Origin: Hymenobacter rubripertinctus
GTDB lineage: Bacteria; Bacteroidota; Bacteroidia; Cytophagales; Hymenobacteraceae
Reading direction: 5' to 3'
DNA length: 64,000 nt
Assembly: GCF_003583925.1 (NCBI RefSeq)
Contig: NZ_QYCN01000025.1
Location: forward strand, 46,708-110,707
Numbering within the stretch: position 1 is the first letter of the stretch; the number at the start of each line of letters is the position of its first letter. The notes under the pieces are model-generated. The model saw nothing but the letters and a program-made list of their open reading frames with translations, was not told the DNA's origin and made no database searches. Position numbers and translations under genes: made by a program. Below are positions 25,830 to 33,912 of this stretch, one piece after another.

Positions 25830-26213
25830 ATGAATGACGAATCCCTACGCTATTCCAGGGAAGAACTGGCCGAGTTTGAGCAAATCATTCAGGACAAGCT
25901 CACGGCTGCCCGCAAGGAAGTTTCTTTTATCAAGGAAACCCTGAGTCGCAAAAACGATACGGGCACCGACAACACGGCCTCTTCCTCGAAGGTGCTGGAA
26001 GACGGGGCCGACACGGCCGAGAAAGAGAGCATGAACCAGCTGGCCTCGCGCCAGATGAAGTTCATTCAGCAGCTCGAAAACGCGCTGGTTCGTATCAAGA
26101 ACGGAACCTACGGCGTGTGCATCGGCACCGGCAAACTGATCCAGAAGGAGCGTCTGCGGGCCGTGCCCCACACCCAGCACTCCATCGAAGCCAAAATGGC
26201 CCGTCGCGACTAA
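25830..26213 (+). CDS. TraR/DksA family protein, 127 aa
   Basis: A DksA/TraR-type coiled-coil regulator. Residues 10-85 form the coiled coil (SREELAEFEQIIQDKLTAAR, then ADTAEKESMNQLASRQMKFI), with LENALVRIKNGTYGVC leading into the finger. The zinc-finger Cys are mostly gone: only C in YGVCIGTGKLI remains and the second pair is replaced by VPHTQHS. This is like other Bacteroidota members, which fold without a C4 site. It may act on RNA polymerase through the secondary channel; that is family knowledge, not shown here. Confidence 0.85.
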   Translation: MNDESLRYSREELAEFEQIIQDKLTAARKEVSFIKETLSRKNDTGTDNTASSSKVLEDGADTAEKESMNQLASRQMKFIQQLENALVRIKNGTYGVCIGTGKLIQKERLRAVPHTQHSIEAKMARRD

Positions 26214-26235
26214 TCCCGCTGCTGGCTGCCTTATT

Positions 26236-26290
26236 TGCCCGGACCAGCCCCCGGCCCCGCTTCGCGGCGGCGGTGGGGCTGGTCCGGGCA
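26236..26290 (+). terminator. Hairpin after the DksA-like gene
   Basis: A perfect 16-bp stem (26236-26251 with 26275-26290) around a 23-nt loop. Only a weak T4 follows, so termination strength is uncertain. Confidence 0.55.
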
Positions 26291-26379
26291 CTGTTTTCAG
26301 ACAAGCGGCGTTTTCGCTTTTCTCCTGATTGATTTTTTTCACTGTACCGTAGCGATACGGCACGCACGCTTTTACCACC

Positions 26380-28245
26380 ATGGGTAAGAAACATTCCTCC
26401 GGCGACGCCTCCGGCCGCAAAGGCCGCTCCACCGATTCCAGCCGGCCCACGGGGCCGGGAGCCGATGGCTTCCGCAAATTCGTTCAGCCGGGCCAGGAGC
26501 GCGCCAACCGCCCCGGTGGTGGCGGGCGCCCCGGCAACGACCGGGGCGAGTTCCGCCGCGACGAGCGCCCCAGCCGCGGCAACGACCGGCCCTCCTTTGG
26601 CCGGCCGGCGGATGGGGGTACGGGTGGCCCCCGCAAATTCGGCAACGGCGGCGGCAGCTTCGGCGGTCCGCGCAAGTTTGGCAACAGTGGCGGCAACGGT
26701 GGTGGCTTTAACCGCGAAGGCCGCGACGAGCGCCCCCGCCGCGATACCCGCGACGAGCGGCCCGCCCGTGATGCGCGGCCGGTACGCGACTTCGAGAGCA
26801 AAAAGACCTGGGAGGGCCAGCCCTACCGGCGCGAGGATGGCCAGACGGCCGTGCCGCGGGGCTTGCCCGGGGAGCGCAACCGCAAGTTTGTGAAGCAGAA
26901 CCCCAACGCCGCCGATGAGCCCCGGCAGGAAGCTCCCCGGCCCCGGCCCCAGGAGGATTTCCAGGGCTCGAAGGAGTACGGCCTCGACCGCCCCGTGCGG
27001 CCCGCCCGCTCCTTCGATTTCCGGGGTCGCCCCGAGGATCTGGCCGACCAGCGCCCCGCCCGTTCCGAGGATCAGGAAGAGCGTCCGGTGCGCCCTGCCC
27101 GCCGCGACGACGATTTCGGCCGCGACCAGCGCGACTCCGGCGACCGGAAGCCCCAGGGCTTCGGGGCCGGAGCCAGCGGGGAGCGGCGCACAGCCCGGCC
27201 CGGCTCCTTTGGCAGTGAGCGGAATGAGCGTCCGGAGCGCGACGACCGCCGCGCGCCGCGTGGCTTCGACCGCGACGACCGTCGGGGCAGCAGCAGCTTC
27301 GATAAGAAGCGCCCGTTCGGCAACGAACGCCGCGACAGCCGCCCGGGTGAGGAGCGGCCGCGCCGCGCCCACGACCAGGACCGGCGGGCAGACGCGGCTC
27401 CGGCGTCCAACCAGGCCGGCAAGCCCCGGCGCGGCGAGGTAGCGGGCCAGGCCCCCGACTACGCCAACCTGCGCCATTACGAGGACGACAAAACCCGCGG
27501 CAACAAGCGCCGCCGCGAGGAGGAGGACACCGACAGCAACGAAGTACGCCTCAACCGCTACATCGCCAACGCCGGCATCTGCTCGCGCCGCGATGCGGAT
27601 GCCCTCATTGCGGCCGGCGAAATCAAGGTGAACGGGGAAGTGGTGACGGAGATGGGCTACAAGGTGCAGCCCACCGACACCGTGCAGTACGGCAAAACCA
27701 ACCTCAACCGCGAGAAGCAGGTATACCTGCTCCTCAATAAGCCCAAGGACTTCCTCACCACCACCGACGACCCCGAGGGCCGCCGCACGGTGATGGAGCT
27801 CATCAAGTCGGCCTCCAAGGAACGGGTGTTCCCGGTGGGCCGCCTCGACCGTAACACCACGGGCCTGCTGCTCTTCACTAATGATGGCGAAGTAGCCCAG
27901 AAACTCTCCCACCCCTCGCACCGCAACAAGAAAATCTACCAGGTGGAGCTCGACAAGCCCCTGACGGAAGAGCACCTGCGGCAGATTGCCGATGGGGTGA
28001 TGCTGGAAGACGGTAAGGCCGAAGTCGATGATGTGGCCGTAGTGGCCGGCAACCCGCACTTCGTGGGCGTGGAAATCCATATTGGCCGTAACCGCATCGT
28101 GCGCCGCATTTTCGAGCACCTGGGGTATGATGTCGTGACCCTGGACCGGGTGCAGTATGCCGGCCTCACCAAAAAGGACCTGCCCCGGGGCAAGTGGCGC
28201 TTCCTGAGCGAGAAGGAAGTCATCCGCCTCAAGTATTTCATGTAG
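26380..28245 (+). CDS. RsuA/RluB-family pseudouridine synthase with long disordered N-terminus, 621 aa
   Basis: Converts a specific rRNA uridine to pseudouridine. The enzyme part starts near residue 387 with an S4 RNA-binding domain (VRLNRYIANAGICSRRDADA), then the catalytic domain with GRLDRNTTGLLLF, catalytic Asp at residue 490, and NPHFVGVEIHIGRNRIVRRI. That is a normal length of about 235. The first 385 residues are low-complexity Arg/Gly/Asp/Pro/Glu with repeated RDERP, RRDDD and GFDRDDRR units. They are disordered and RNA-chaperone-like or phase-separating in character (inference). The frame is continuous and starts at ATG 26380 after a normal upstream spacer. Confidence 0.9.
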   Translation: MGKKHSSGDASGRKGRSTDSSRPTGPGADGFRKFVQPGQERANRPGGGGRPGNDRGEFRRDERPSRGNDRPSFGRPADGGTGGPRKFGNGGGSFGGPRKFGNSGGNGGGFNREGRDERPRRDTRDERPARDARPVRDFESKKTWEGQPYRREDGQTAVPRGLPGERNRKFVKQNPNAADEPRQEAPRPRPQEDFQGSKEYGLDRPVRPARSFDFRGRPEDLADQRPARSEDQEERPVRPARRDDDFGRDQRDSGDRKPQGFGAGASGERRTARPGSFGSERNERPERDDRRAPRGFDRDDRRGSSSFDKKRPFGNERRDSRPGEERPRRAHDQDRRADAAPASNQAGKPRRGEVAGQAPDYANLRHYEDDKTRGNKRRREEEDTDSNEVRLNRYIANAGICSRRDADALIAAGEIKVNGEVVTEMGYKVQPTDTVQYGKTNLNREKQVYLLLNKPKDFLTTTDDPEGRRTVMELIKSASKERVFPVGRLDRNTTGLLLFTNDGEVAQKLSHPSHRNKKIYQVELDKPLTEEHLRQIADGVMLEDGKAEVDDVAVVAGNPHFVGVEIHIGRNRIVRRIFEHLGYDVVTLDRVQYAGLTKKDLPRGKWRFLSEKEVIRLKYFM

Positions 28246-28286
28246 TCACGCAACCTGCCGGGGCCTTTGCGGCTCCCGGTAGTATG

Positions 28287-28414
28287 TTGTCGGAAAGAGT
28301 GTCATTCAGAGCGAAGCGAAGAATCTCGGGTGCTAACGTCGGTGCATCTTTGCAACGTCAGCACGCGGGATTCTTCGTTTTGCTCTGAATGACGTTCGAT
28401 ACTCTCCCCGACAA
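28287..28414. repeat. Nested inverted repeat (GTCATTCAGAGCGAAGCG family)
   Basis: Inner arms 28301-28339 and 28355-28393 match at 34 of 39 positions. Outer arms 28287-28300 and 28401-28414 (TTGTCGGAAAGAGT with ACTCTCCCCGACAA) match at 12 of 14, separated from the inner right arm by 7 bases. The inner core is the same family as 41884-41998. The nested layout suggests an older hairpin interrupted by, or grown around, the element. Confidence 0.8.
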
Positions 28415-28451
28415 CGGGCAACTGAATACCGGCAACTGAACACTGAAAAAA

Positions 28452-29195
28452 TTGCGTACGCTGTCCCTCGATATTGGTAATACGGCCGTGAAGTACGGCT
28501 ACTTCGAGCAGGATGCGCTGCGGGAGTCGGCCACCGGCCAGACGCCCGCCCAGGTGCGGGCGGCTGTGCAGCGGTTGCGGCCCGAGCACGTGGTGCTGGC
28601 CTCGGTGGCCGGCCCTACCGCCGACTGGGCCGCCGAGCTGCGGGCGCTGGTACCGGGTGAAATCCTGGAGTTCGTGCCCGCTACCACCCGGCTGCCCATC
28701 GGCAACGCCTACGCCACGCCCCACACTCTGGGCGCCGACCGGCTAGCCGCCGCCGTGGGCGCGGCCTGGTTGCTGCCCGGGCGGGATGTGGTGATTGTGG
28801 ACGCCGGTACCGCCATCAAGTGTGATATGGTGGATGCGGACGGCGTATTCCGGGGCGGCAGCATTGCGCCCGGCCTGACTATGCGGTTTCAGGCCCTGCA
28901 CACGTTTACCGGACGGCTGCCGCTGGTGGCCGGCCTGCCCGAAGCCACGGCCGAAATACCCCTCACCGGCACCGATACCCAGGAAGCTATCCGGAGTGGG
29001 GTGCTGAACGGGGCGGTGGCCGAGGTGGCCGGCTTGCTGGCCCACTACGAAGCCCGGTTCCCGCACCTGGCCGTGGTGCTGGCCGGCGGCGACGCGCCTT
29101 TTTTCCGTGCCCGCCTGAAACGGCCTATCTTTGTTGTTCCTGAGCTCGTGTTAATCGGGCTCCATCGAATTTTAGTACATCATGTCGCAACCTAA
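28452..29195 (+). CDS. coaX: Type III pantothenate kinase, 247 aa
   Basis: First step of coenzyme A synthesis. ASKHA-fold motifs: LDIGNTAVKYGYF at residues 5-17, ADRLAAAVGAAWLLPG near 95, VIVDAGTAIKCDMVD near 115-130, GGSIAPGLTMRFQALHTFTGRLPLV, and GGDAP. The only suitable start is TTG at 28452. The 3' end overlaps the next gene by 14 bases. Together with panC and panD at 54-55 kb it covers the pantothenate/CoA route. Confidence 0.93.
   Translation: MRTLSLDIGNTAVKYGYFEQDALRESATGQTPAQVRAAVQRLRPEHVVLASVAGPTADWAAELRALVPGEILEFVPATTRLPIGNAYATPHTLGADRLAAAVGAAWLLPGRDVVIVDAGTAIKCDMVDADGVFRGGSIAPGLTMRFQALHTFTGRLPLVAGLPEATAEIPLTGTDTQEAIRSGVLNGAVAEVAGLLAHYEARFPHLAVVLAGGDAPFFRARLKRPIFVVPELVLIGLHRILVHHVAT
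29126..29133 (+). promoter_or_regulatory. -7 box TATCTTTG inside coaX
   Basis: A perfect -7 box near the 3' end of coaX, 48 bases upstream of the outer membrane protein start, which could drive the envelope genes separately from coaX. Confidence 0.5.
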
Positions 29196-30534
29196 CTTCT
29201 CCGGCCTGGCCGGTGGTCTTTCGCTGCTGGGGCTGCTGGCCGCATCGTCAGGAGCCCTGGGCCAGGGCCTGGGCAACTCGCCGTATTCGCGCCTGGGCCT
29301 GGGCGACGCCAGCCTCAACACGGGTGGGGTCCGGCAGATGGGTATGGGCGGAATCGGCGTGGCCGCGCCCAACGGCGTCAACGTGAACGAGCTTAACCCG
29401 GCTCTGCTCTACTACACCAACCGCACCACCTTCGAGGCGGGCTATACCGGGCAGTTCAAAACCCTGCGCAACAACGTCAGCAGTCAGCAGACGGGAACGG
29501 GCACGCTGGGCTACCTGGCCCTAGCCGTTCCCATCAACCGGGGCTGGGCGGCGGCTATCGGGCTCAAGCCCTACAGCATGGTCGATTATCAGTCGACGAC
29601 CCTCGACAATACGGTGGCCGGCGACCCGAACGCGCAGGTAGAAAAGCAGTACACCGGTAGCGGGGGCCTGGCCGAAGCCTACATGAGCCACGCCGTGCGG
29701 GTGGCCAAGGGCCTGGTGGTAGGTGCCTCGGCCGGCTACGTGTTCGGCAGCATCGACCAGGAAACCAGCACCCGCATCGGCACCAGTACAGTAGGTCTGG
29801 CCCTCTCCAACCGGGATATTTACCAGCAGCACGTGTACTACTCCGATTTTGCCTTTCGCACGGGGGTGCATTACCGGGGGAAGATGAGCGACAAAATCAA
29901 CTACAACCTGGGCGGTACCTACAGCTTCCGTACCAACCTCAACGGGGATAGAAGCCTGAACCTGCTGCGCGAGGACGCCAGTGGCGTCCAGACGTCGGCG
30001 GTGGTGCTGGATGCCGAAGTGCCGGGCCGGGCCCAGGTGCCGGCCCTCACCCAGCTGGGTGTCAGCTTCGACAACAACCGCAACTGGACCCTGAGCCTGG
30101 AAGGCACCCGCCAGCAATGGTCGCAGTTCCGGGCCTTCGGGGAGCAGGGCGGCTCGTCGGGCATTCCGCTCAGCGACACCTACCGCTTCGGTGTGGGCGG
30201 AGAGCTGACCCCGGATGCTACGTCGGTAGATAACTACTTCAACCGGGTAACCTACCGGGCCGGCCTGAGCCTGGCCCAGCTCCCGTACCGCCCGGGCGGC
30301 ACCACGCTCTACGACCGGTCGGTGAGCTGGGGCTTTGCCTTCCCGCTACCCACGGCCACCTCGGTCGATGCCACCACCATCAGCCTGGGCTTCACCTACG
30401 GGCAGCGCGGCAACACCGATGTGCGCGAGCTTCCCGGGGGCGCATTCGAGCGCAACGTGAAGGAGGAGTACGTGCGGATGCAGTTGGGCGTCACGCTCAA
30501 CAACCGCTGGTTTATCAAACGGCGCATTGAGTAG
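29182..30534 (+). CDS. Outer membrane beta-barrel protein, 450 aa
   Basis: A signal peptide (GLAGGLSLLGLLAASSGALGQ) precedes a FadL/OmpP1-like barrel. NSPYSRLGLGDASLNTGGVRQ and GMGGIGVAAPNGVNVNELNPA resemble the hatch of that family and of the conserved Bacteroidota protein found between coaX and lptC. Alternating aromatic/hydrophobic strands follow to a C-terminal NNRWFIKRRIE. Its role is not established; the conserved neighbourhood with lptC points to envelope biogenesis or to a channel for hydrophobic molecules. It overlaps coaX by 14 bases and lptC by 8. Confidence 0.75.
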   Translation: MSQPNFSGLAGGLSLLGLLAASSGALGQGLGNSPYSRLGLGDASLNTGGVRQMGMGGIGVAAPNGVNVNELNPALLYYTNRTTFEAGYTGQFKTLRNNVSSQQTGTGTLGYLALAVPINRGWAAAIGLKPYSMVDYQSTTLDNTVAGDPNAQVEKQYTGSGGLAEAYMSHAVRVAKGLVVGASAGYVFGSIDQETSTRIGTSTVGLALSNRDIYQQHVYYSDFAFRTGVHYRGKMSDKINYNLGGTYSFRTNLNGDRSLNLLREDASGVQTSAVVLDAEVPGRAQVPALTQLGVSFDNNRNWTLSLEGTRQQWSQFRAFGEQGGSSGIPLSDTYRFGVGGELTPDATSVDNYFNRVTYRAGLSLAQLPYRPGGTTLYDRSVSWGFAFPLPTATSVDATTISLGFTYGQRGNTDVRELPGGAFERNVKEEYVRMQLGVTLNNRWFIKRRIE

Positions 30535-31135
30535 GGTGGCCTTTATACCGCTGCGCCTGCTTTCCTGGAGCCGGGCGCTGGTGCTGGGCACGGCCCTGCT
30601 GGCAACCGCCTGCCACCCGGCCGACGACGCGGCCCCGGTGAAGACGGTGGACTACAAGGGGCCAATGCTGGAAACGGAAAACGTGCTCATGCTCGTCAGC
30701 GACTCGGCCCGGCTGCGGGTGCGGCTCACGGCCCCCTTGCAGCAGGATTTCGAGTCCGGCGACTCAGCGTATCCGAAAGGAGTGAAGCTCACCTTCATGG
30801 ACACCGACGGCAAGACGGTGGTGAACACCATTACGGGCAAGTACGGCAAGTTCGAGAAGAGCAAAAACCTCTACACCATGCGCGGCGACGTGCGCGTAAC
30901 CAACGTGCCCCAGCAGCAGCGGATGAACACCGAGGAAGCTTTCTACGACCAGAATAAGGCCTCGATTTACACCAAGGAAACAACCGAAATCAAGGTGACC
31001 ACGCCCACCGAGGTGCTCACGGGCCGGGGCCTGACGGCCAACCAGGATTTTTCGCGCTACCGCATCCTCACGCCCACCGGCGTGTTCACGTTGCAGGAGG
31101 CCCCCACCGCGCCCCCTGTGCCCGCCAACCGCTAA
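30527..31135 (+). CDS. lptC: LPS export protein LptC, lipoprotein type, 202 aa
   Basis: Passes LPS from the LptBFG complex to LptA. The protein starts with a signal peptide and lipobox (ALLATAC), whereas proteobacterial LptC has a TM anchor. The beta-jellyroll domain follows from about residue 40: YKGPMLETENVLMLVSDSARLRV, LTFMDTDGKTVVNTITGKYG, NLYTMRGDVRVTN, MNTEEAFYDQNKASIYT, TEVLTGRGLTANQDFSRY. The first usable start is TTG at 30527, with GTG at 30536 as the alternative. lptB is 10 kb away at 41115. Confidence 0.85.
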   Translation: MSRVAFIPLRLLSWSRALVLGTALLATACHPADDAAPVKTVDYKGPMLETENVLMLVSDSARLRVRLTAPLQQDFESGDSAYPKGVKLTFMDTDGKTVVNTITGKYGKFEKSKNLYTMRGDVRVTNVPQQQRMNTEEAFYDQNKASIYTKETTEIKVTTPTEVLTGRGLTANQDFSRYRILTPTGVFTLQEAPTAPPVPANR

Positions 31136-31141
31136 CGCCCT

Positions 31142-31429
31142 ATGAAACGATTCTGGGACCCCGGCATCAGCCAGACCGTACTGTTCGTGCTGGGCGTGTT
31201 CACATTCATGGTGGGCTCCTACCAAACGCTGGCCACGGGCGGCATGGATGGGTTGTACGACAACTACTGGCTGTTCATGGTATCGTTTGGCTGCGTTATC
31301 GGGTTGCGCTACCTGCGCCAGCGCGACAAGGAGGCCGCTGCCGAGGCGGAAGCTGCCCAGAAGACGGCGGCTAAAGCAGCGGCAAAGCCAGCTTCCAAAA
31401 CCGGCCGCAAGCCGAAAAAGAAGAAGTAG
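31142..31429 (+). CDS. Small two-TM membrane protein with Lys/Ala tail, 95 aa
   Basis: Helix 1 (TVLFVLGVFTFMVGSYQTL) and helix 2 (YWLFMVSFGCVIGLRYL) are followed by a cytoplasmic Ala/Glu then Lys-rich tail ending KKKK. It starts 6 bases after lptC, so it belongs to the same operon. I do not recognise the family. It may be an accessory of the envelope genes around it. Confidence 0.65.
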   Translation: MKRFWDPGISQTVLFVLGVFTFMVGSYQTLATGGMDGLYDNYWLFMVSFGCVIGLRYLRQRDKEAAAEAEAAQKTAAKAAAKPASKTGRKPKKKK

Positions 31430-31601
31430 TTACCCGGGCGGGCGGCCACTTTGGTCGGCCCTCACTACCCGTCTGCCTGTTCCCACCCGCCCGGCTATTC
31501 CAGTCGGGCGGACTGGTTTTGACCAACATTATCTATTGACCATCTTTTTTGGTTATTTTGCGCCTCTTTCACCTTTTCTTACCGCGCTTTTTTTCAAGTA
31601 A

Positions 31602-33734
31602 ATGGCATTAATCAATACGATCCGGGAAAAATCGGGCTGGGCCGTCGGGGCCATTGTCATCGGCCTGCTGCTGTTTATGGTGGGCGGCGACCTGTTCACC
31701 GGGCAAAACAGCTTCTTCGGTCGCAACGACCGTTCGGTGGGCGAAATAGCCGGCGAAAAGGTGGAGTACGACCAGTTTCAGGCCACCCTGGAGCAGGCCA
31801 AGCAGCAGTTCATCCAGCAGCAGGGCCGCCAGCCCGACGAGCAGACGATGGGCTACCTGCGCGACCAGGCCTGGAACCAGCTGCTCTACCGCATTGCCTT
31901 CCAGAAGCAGTTCGAGGAGCTGGGCCTGAAAGTATCCGACGAAGAGCTCACCGACATGGTGCAGGGCAACAACGTGCACCCCAGCATCCGCCAGGCATTT
32001 ACTGACCAGCAGACCGGCCAGTTCGATGTACTCAAAGTGAAGGAGTACCTGCGCAACCTCGACAAGATGGACCCCCAGGCCCAGGCCGCGTTTGCCAACT
32101 TCGAAAACAACCTGCGCCCCGAGCGCCTCGGTACCAAGTACACCAACCTGCTCAAAATGAGCACCTACGTGACTACGGCCGAAGCCAAGCGCTACAACGA
32201 GGCCCAGGCCGCCCAGGTGAACCTGCGCTACCTGTTCGTGCCCTACTTCACGGTGTCGGATTCGAGCCTGAAGGTGACGGATGAGCAAATTCAGGCCTAC
32301 ATCGACAAGAACAAGGGCCGCTACAAAGTGGAAGACGGCCGCTCCATCGAGTACGTGACCATCCCGGTAACGGCCTCCCAGGAAGACAGCACCACCGTCC
32401 GGACCAGCGTGAACGAGCTGGCTACCCAGTTTGCCGCCGCCCCCGTGGATTCGGCTTTCGTGAAGCTCAACTCCGAGAATCCCACCAGCCCCGCCTACCT
32501 CTCGCCAGCCGATATGCCCGAGAAGCTGCGCGAGCAGCTGCCCCTGCAAGTGGGCAAAGTGTACGGCCCCTACGCCGAAAACGGCACTTTCTCGCTCTAT
32601 AAAATAAGCGGCCAGAAGGCCGGGGAGCAGGCCGCTGCCCGTGCCAGCCACATCCTCATCAAGGCCGATGGCACCTCCCCGGAAACGGATGCCGCCGCCA
32701 AAGCCAAAGCCACGGAGGTGCTCAACAAGATCAAGGGCGGCGCTGATTTCGCCGCTATGGCCCGTCAGTACGGCACGGATGGCACCACCGCCACCGGCGG
32801 CGACCTGGGCTGGTTCCAGCAGGGCCGCATGGTGCCCGAGTTCGAGAAGGCCGTGTTTGGTGCTTCCTCGGCCGGCCTGCTGCCCAACCTGGTGAAGACC
32901 TCGTTCGGCTACCACATCATCAAAATTACGGCCCCCAAAACCACCCAGAGCTACCAGGTAGCCACAGTGAAAAAGAGCATCCAGCCTACCGACGGCACCC
33001 GCGACGCGGCCTACAACAAGGCCCAGGAGATGAAAGGCCAGGCCACCAACCTGGAAACGTTCCGCAAGGCCGTAGCCGCCGATAAGAGCCTCCAGAAGGT
33101 GGAAGCCAAAGGCCTCGGCCGCGGCGACCAGGCCGTGAACAACCTCCAGGGCGCCCGCGACCTGGTGCGCTGGGCCTACGGAGCCGATGGCTCGCAGGGT
33201 CCCGGCGCTCAGGGTATCGGTGATGTATCGCCGGCCTTCGAATTGGGCGACCAGTACGTGATTGCCGTGCTCACCGGCGAGCGGACCAAAGGCACCGCCG
33301 ACGTAGCCAGCGTGAAGCCCGAGGTAACGGCCCTGGTGCGCAACGAGCTGAAAGCCGAGCAGATCAAGCAGAAGCTGAGTGCCGCCAAAGGCACCCTGGA
33401 GCAGATGGCCCAGGCCTACGGCAACGGGGCTCAGGTGAAAACGGCCGACAACGTGGTGCTGGGTCAGGCCATGATTCCGGGCCTCGGCAGCGAGCCGGTA
33501 GCCGTGGGCCGCGCCTTCGGACTGAAAGTGGGCCAGAAGTCGGCCCCGATTGCCGGCGAGCAGGGCGTGCTGGTGGTGGAGCCCGTGAGCACCACGCCCG
33601 CCCCCGCCGCCGCCGACGTGCAGGCCGCCCGCCAGCAGTTGGCCGCCCAGCGCACCGCCCGCGCCGATGGCCTGATCTACGAAGCCATCAAGCAGCAGGC
33701 CAACGTGAAGGACAACCGCACGAAGTTCTTCTAA
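31602..33734 (+). CDS. PpiD/SurA-like periplasmic peptidylprolyl isomerase, 710 aa
   Basis: A membrane-anchored chaperone that folds outer membrane proteins as they leave Sec. TM helix at residues 10-28 (SGWAVGAIVIGLLLFMVGG), then a SurA_N_3 chaperone domain (GEIAGEKVEYDQFQATLEQA, NQLLYRIAFQKQFEELGLK). The parvulin domain starts at about 347 (ARASHILIKADG, FAAMARQYGTDG, GGDLGWFQQGRMVPEFEKAV, KTSFGYHIIKI). A second large domain to the end ends in a degenerate parvulin. It is the last gene of the coaX-OM protein-lptC region and is followed by a terminator. Confidence 0.9.
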   Translation: MALINTIREKSGWAVGAIVIGLLLFMVGGDLFTGQNSFFGRNDRSVGEIAGEKVEYDQFQATLEQAKQQFIQQQGRQPDEQTMGYLRDQAWNQLLYRIAFQKQFEELGLKVSDEELTDMVQGNNVHPSIRQAFTDQQTGQFDVLKVKEYLRNLDKMDPQAQAAFANFENNLRPERLGTKYTNLLKMSTYVTTAEAKRYNEAQAAQVNLRYLFVPYFTVSDSSLKVTDEQIQAYIDKNKGRYKVEDGRSIEYVTIPVTASQEDSTTVRTSVNELATQFAAAPVDSAFVKLNSENPTSPAYLSPADMPEKLREQLPLQVGKVYGPYAENGTFSLYKISGQKAGEQAAARASHILIKADGTSPETDAAAKAKATEVLNKIKGGADFAAMARQYGTDGTTATGGDLGWFQQGRMVPEFEKAVFGASSAGLLPNLVKTSFGYHIIKITAPKTTQSYQVATVKKSIQPTDGTRDAAYNKAQEMKGQATNLETFRKAVAADKSLQKVEAKGLGRGDQAVNNLQGARDLVRWAYGADGSQGPGAQGIGDVSPAFELGDQYVIAVLTGERTKGTADVASVKPEVTALVRNELKAEQIKQKLSAAKGTLEQMAQAYGNGAQVKTADNVVLGQAMIPGLGSEPVAVGRAFGLKVGQKSAPIAGEQGVLVVEPVSTTPAPAAADVQAARQQLAAQRTARADGLIYEAIKQQANVKDNRTKFF

Positions 33735-33763
33735 CCCAGAAGCCACTTCGCAGACCGAAAAGC

Positions 33764-33798
33764 AAAAGGGCCGTACCTTCGGGGATGGCCCTTTTTTT
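33764..33798 (+). terminator. Terminator after the PpiD-like gene
   Basis: Stem AAAAGGGCC / GGCCCTTTT with a 14-nt loop, then T-rich sequence. Confidence 0.8.
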
Positions 33799-33912
33799 GC
33801 GCGTCAACTCTTCTTCTCACGCTCAGCGGGCTCGTTCATTCAAGGCCCTATGCCCCGCCGCCGCCCCGGCTTTCGATGGCACTTTCCGGCGGGTTCTCTT
33901 CGTTAGCTGCTT

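Noticed and set aside
26095..28119. 674-codon open frame on the minus strand
   Set aside because: Antisense shadow of the Arg/Gly-rich pseudouridine synthase head; composition is Ala/Val/Gly-rich as expected from the complementary GC-rich codons, and it overlaps a clear gene.
31608..33746. 712-codon open frame on the minus strand
   Set aside because: Complement of the PpiD-like gene; the His/Gly/Leu-rich translation has no motif.
33772..33786. TACCTTCG promoter-like box
   Set aside because: Lies within the loop of the PpiD terminator and no gene start is at the right distance.
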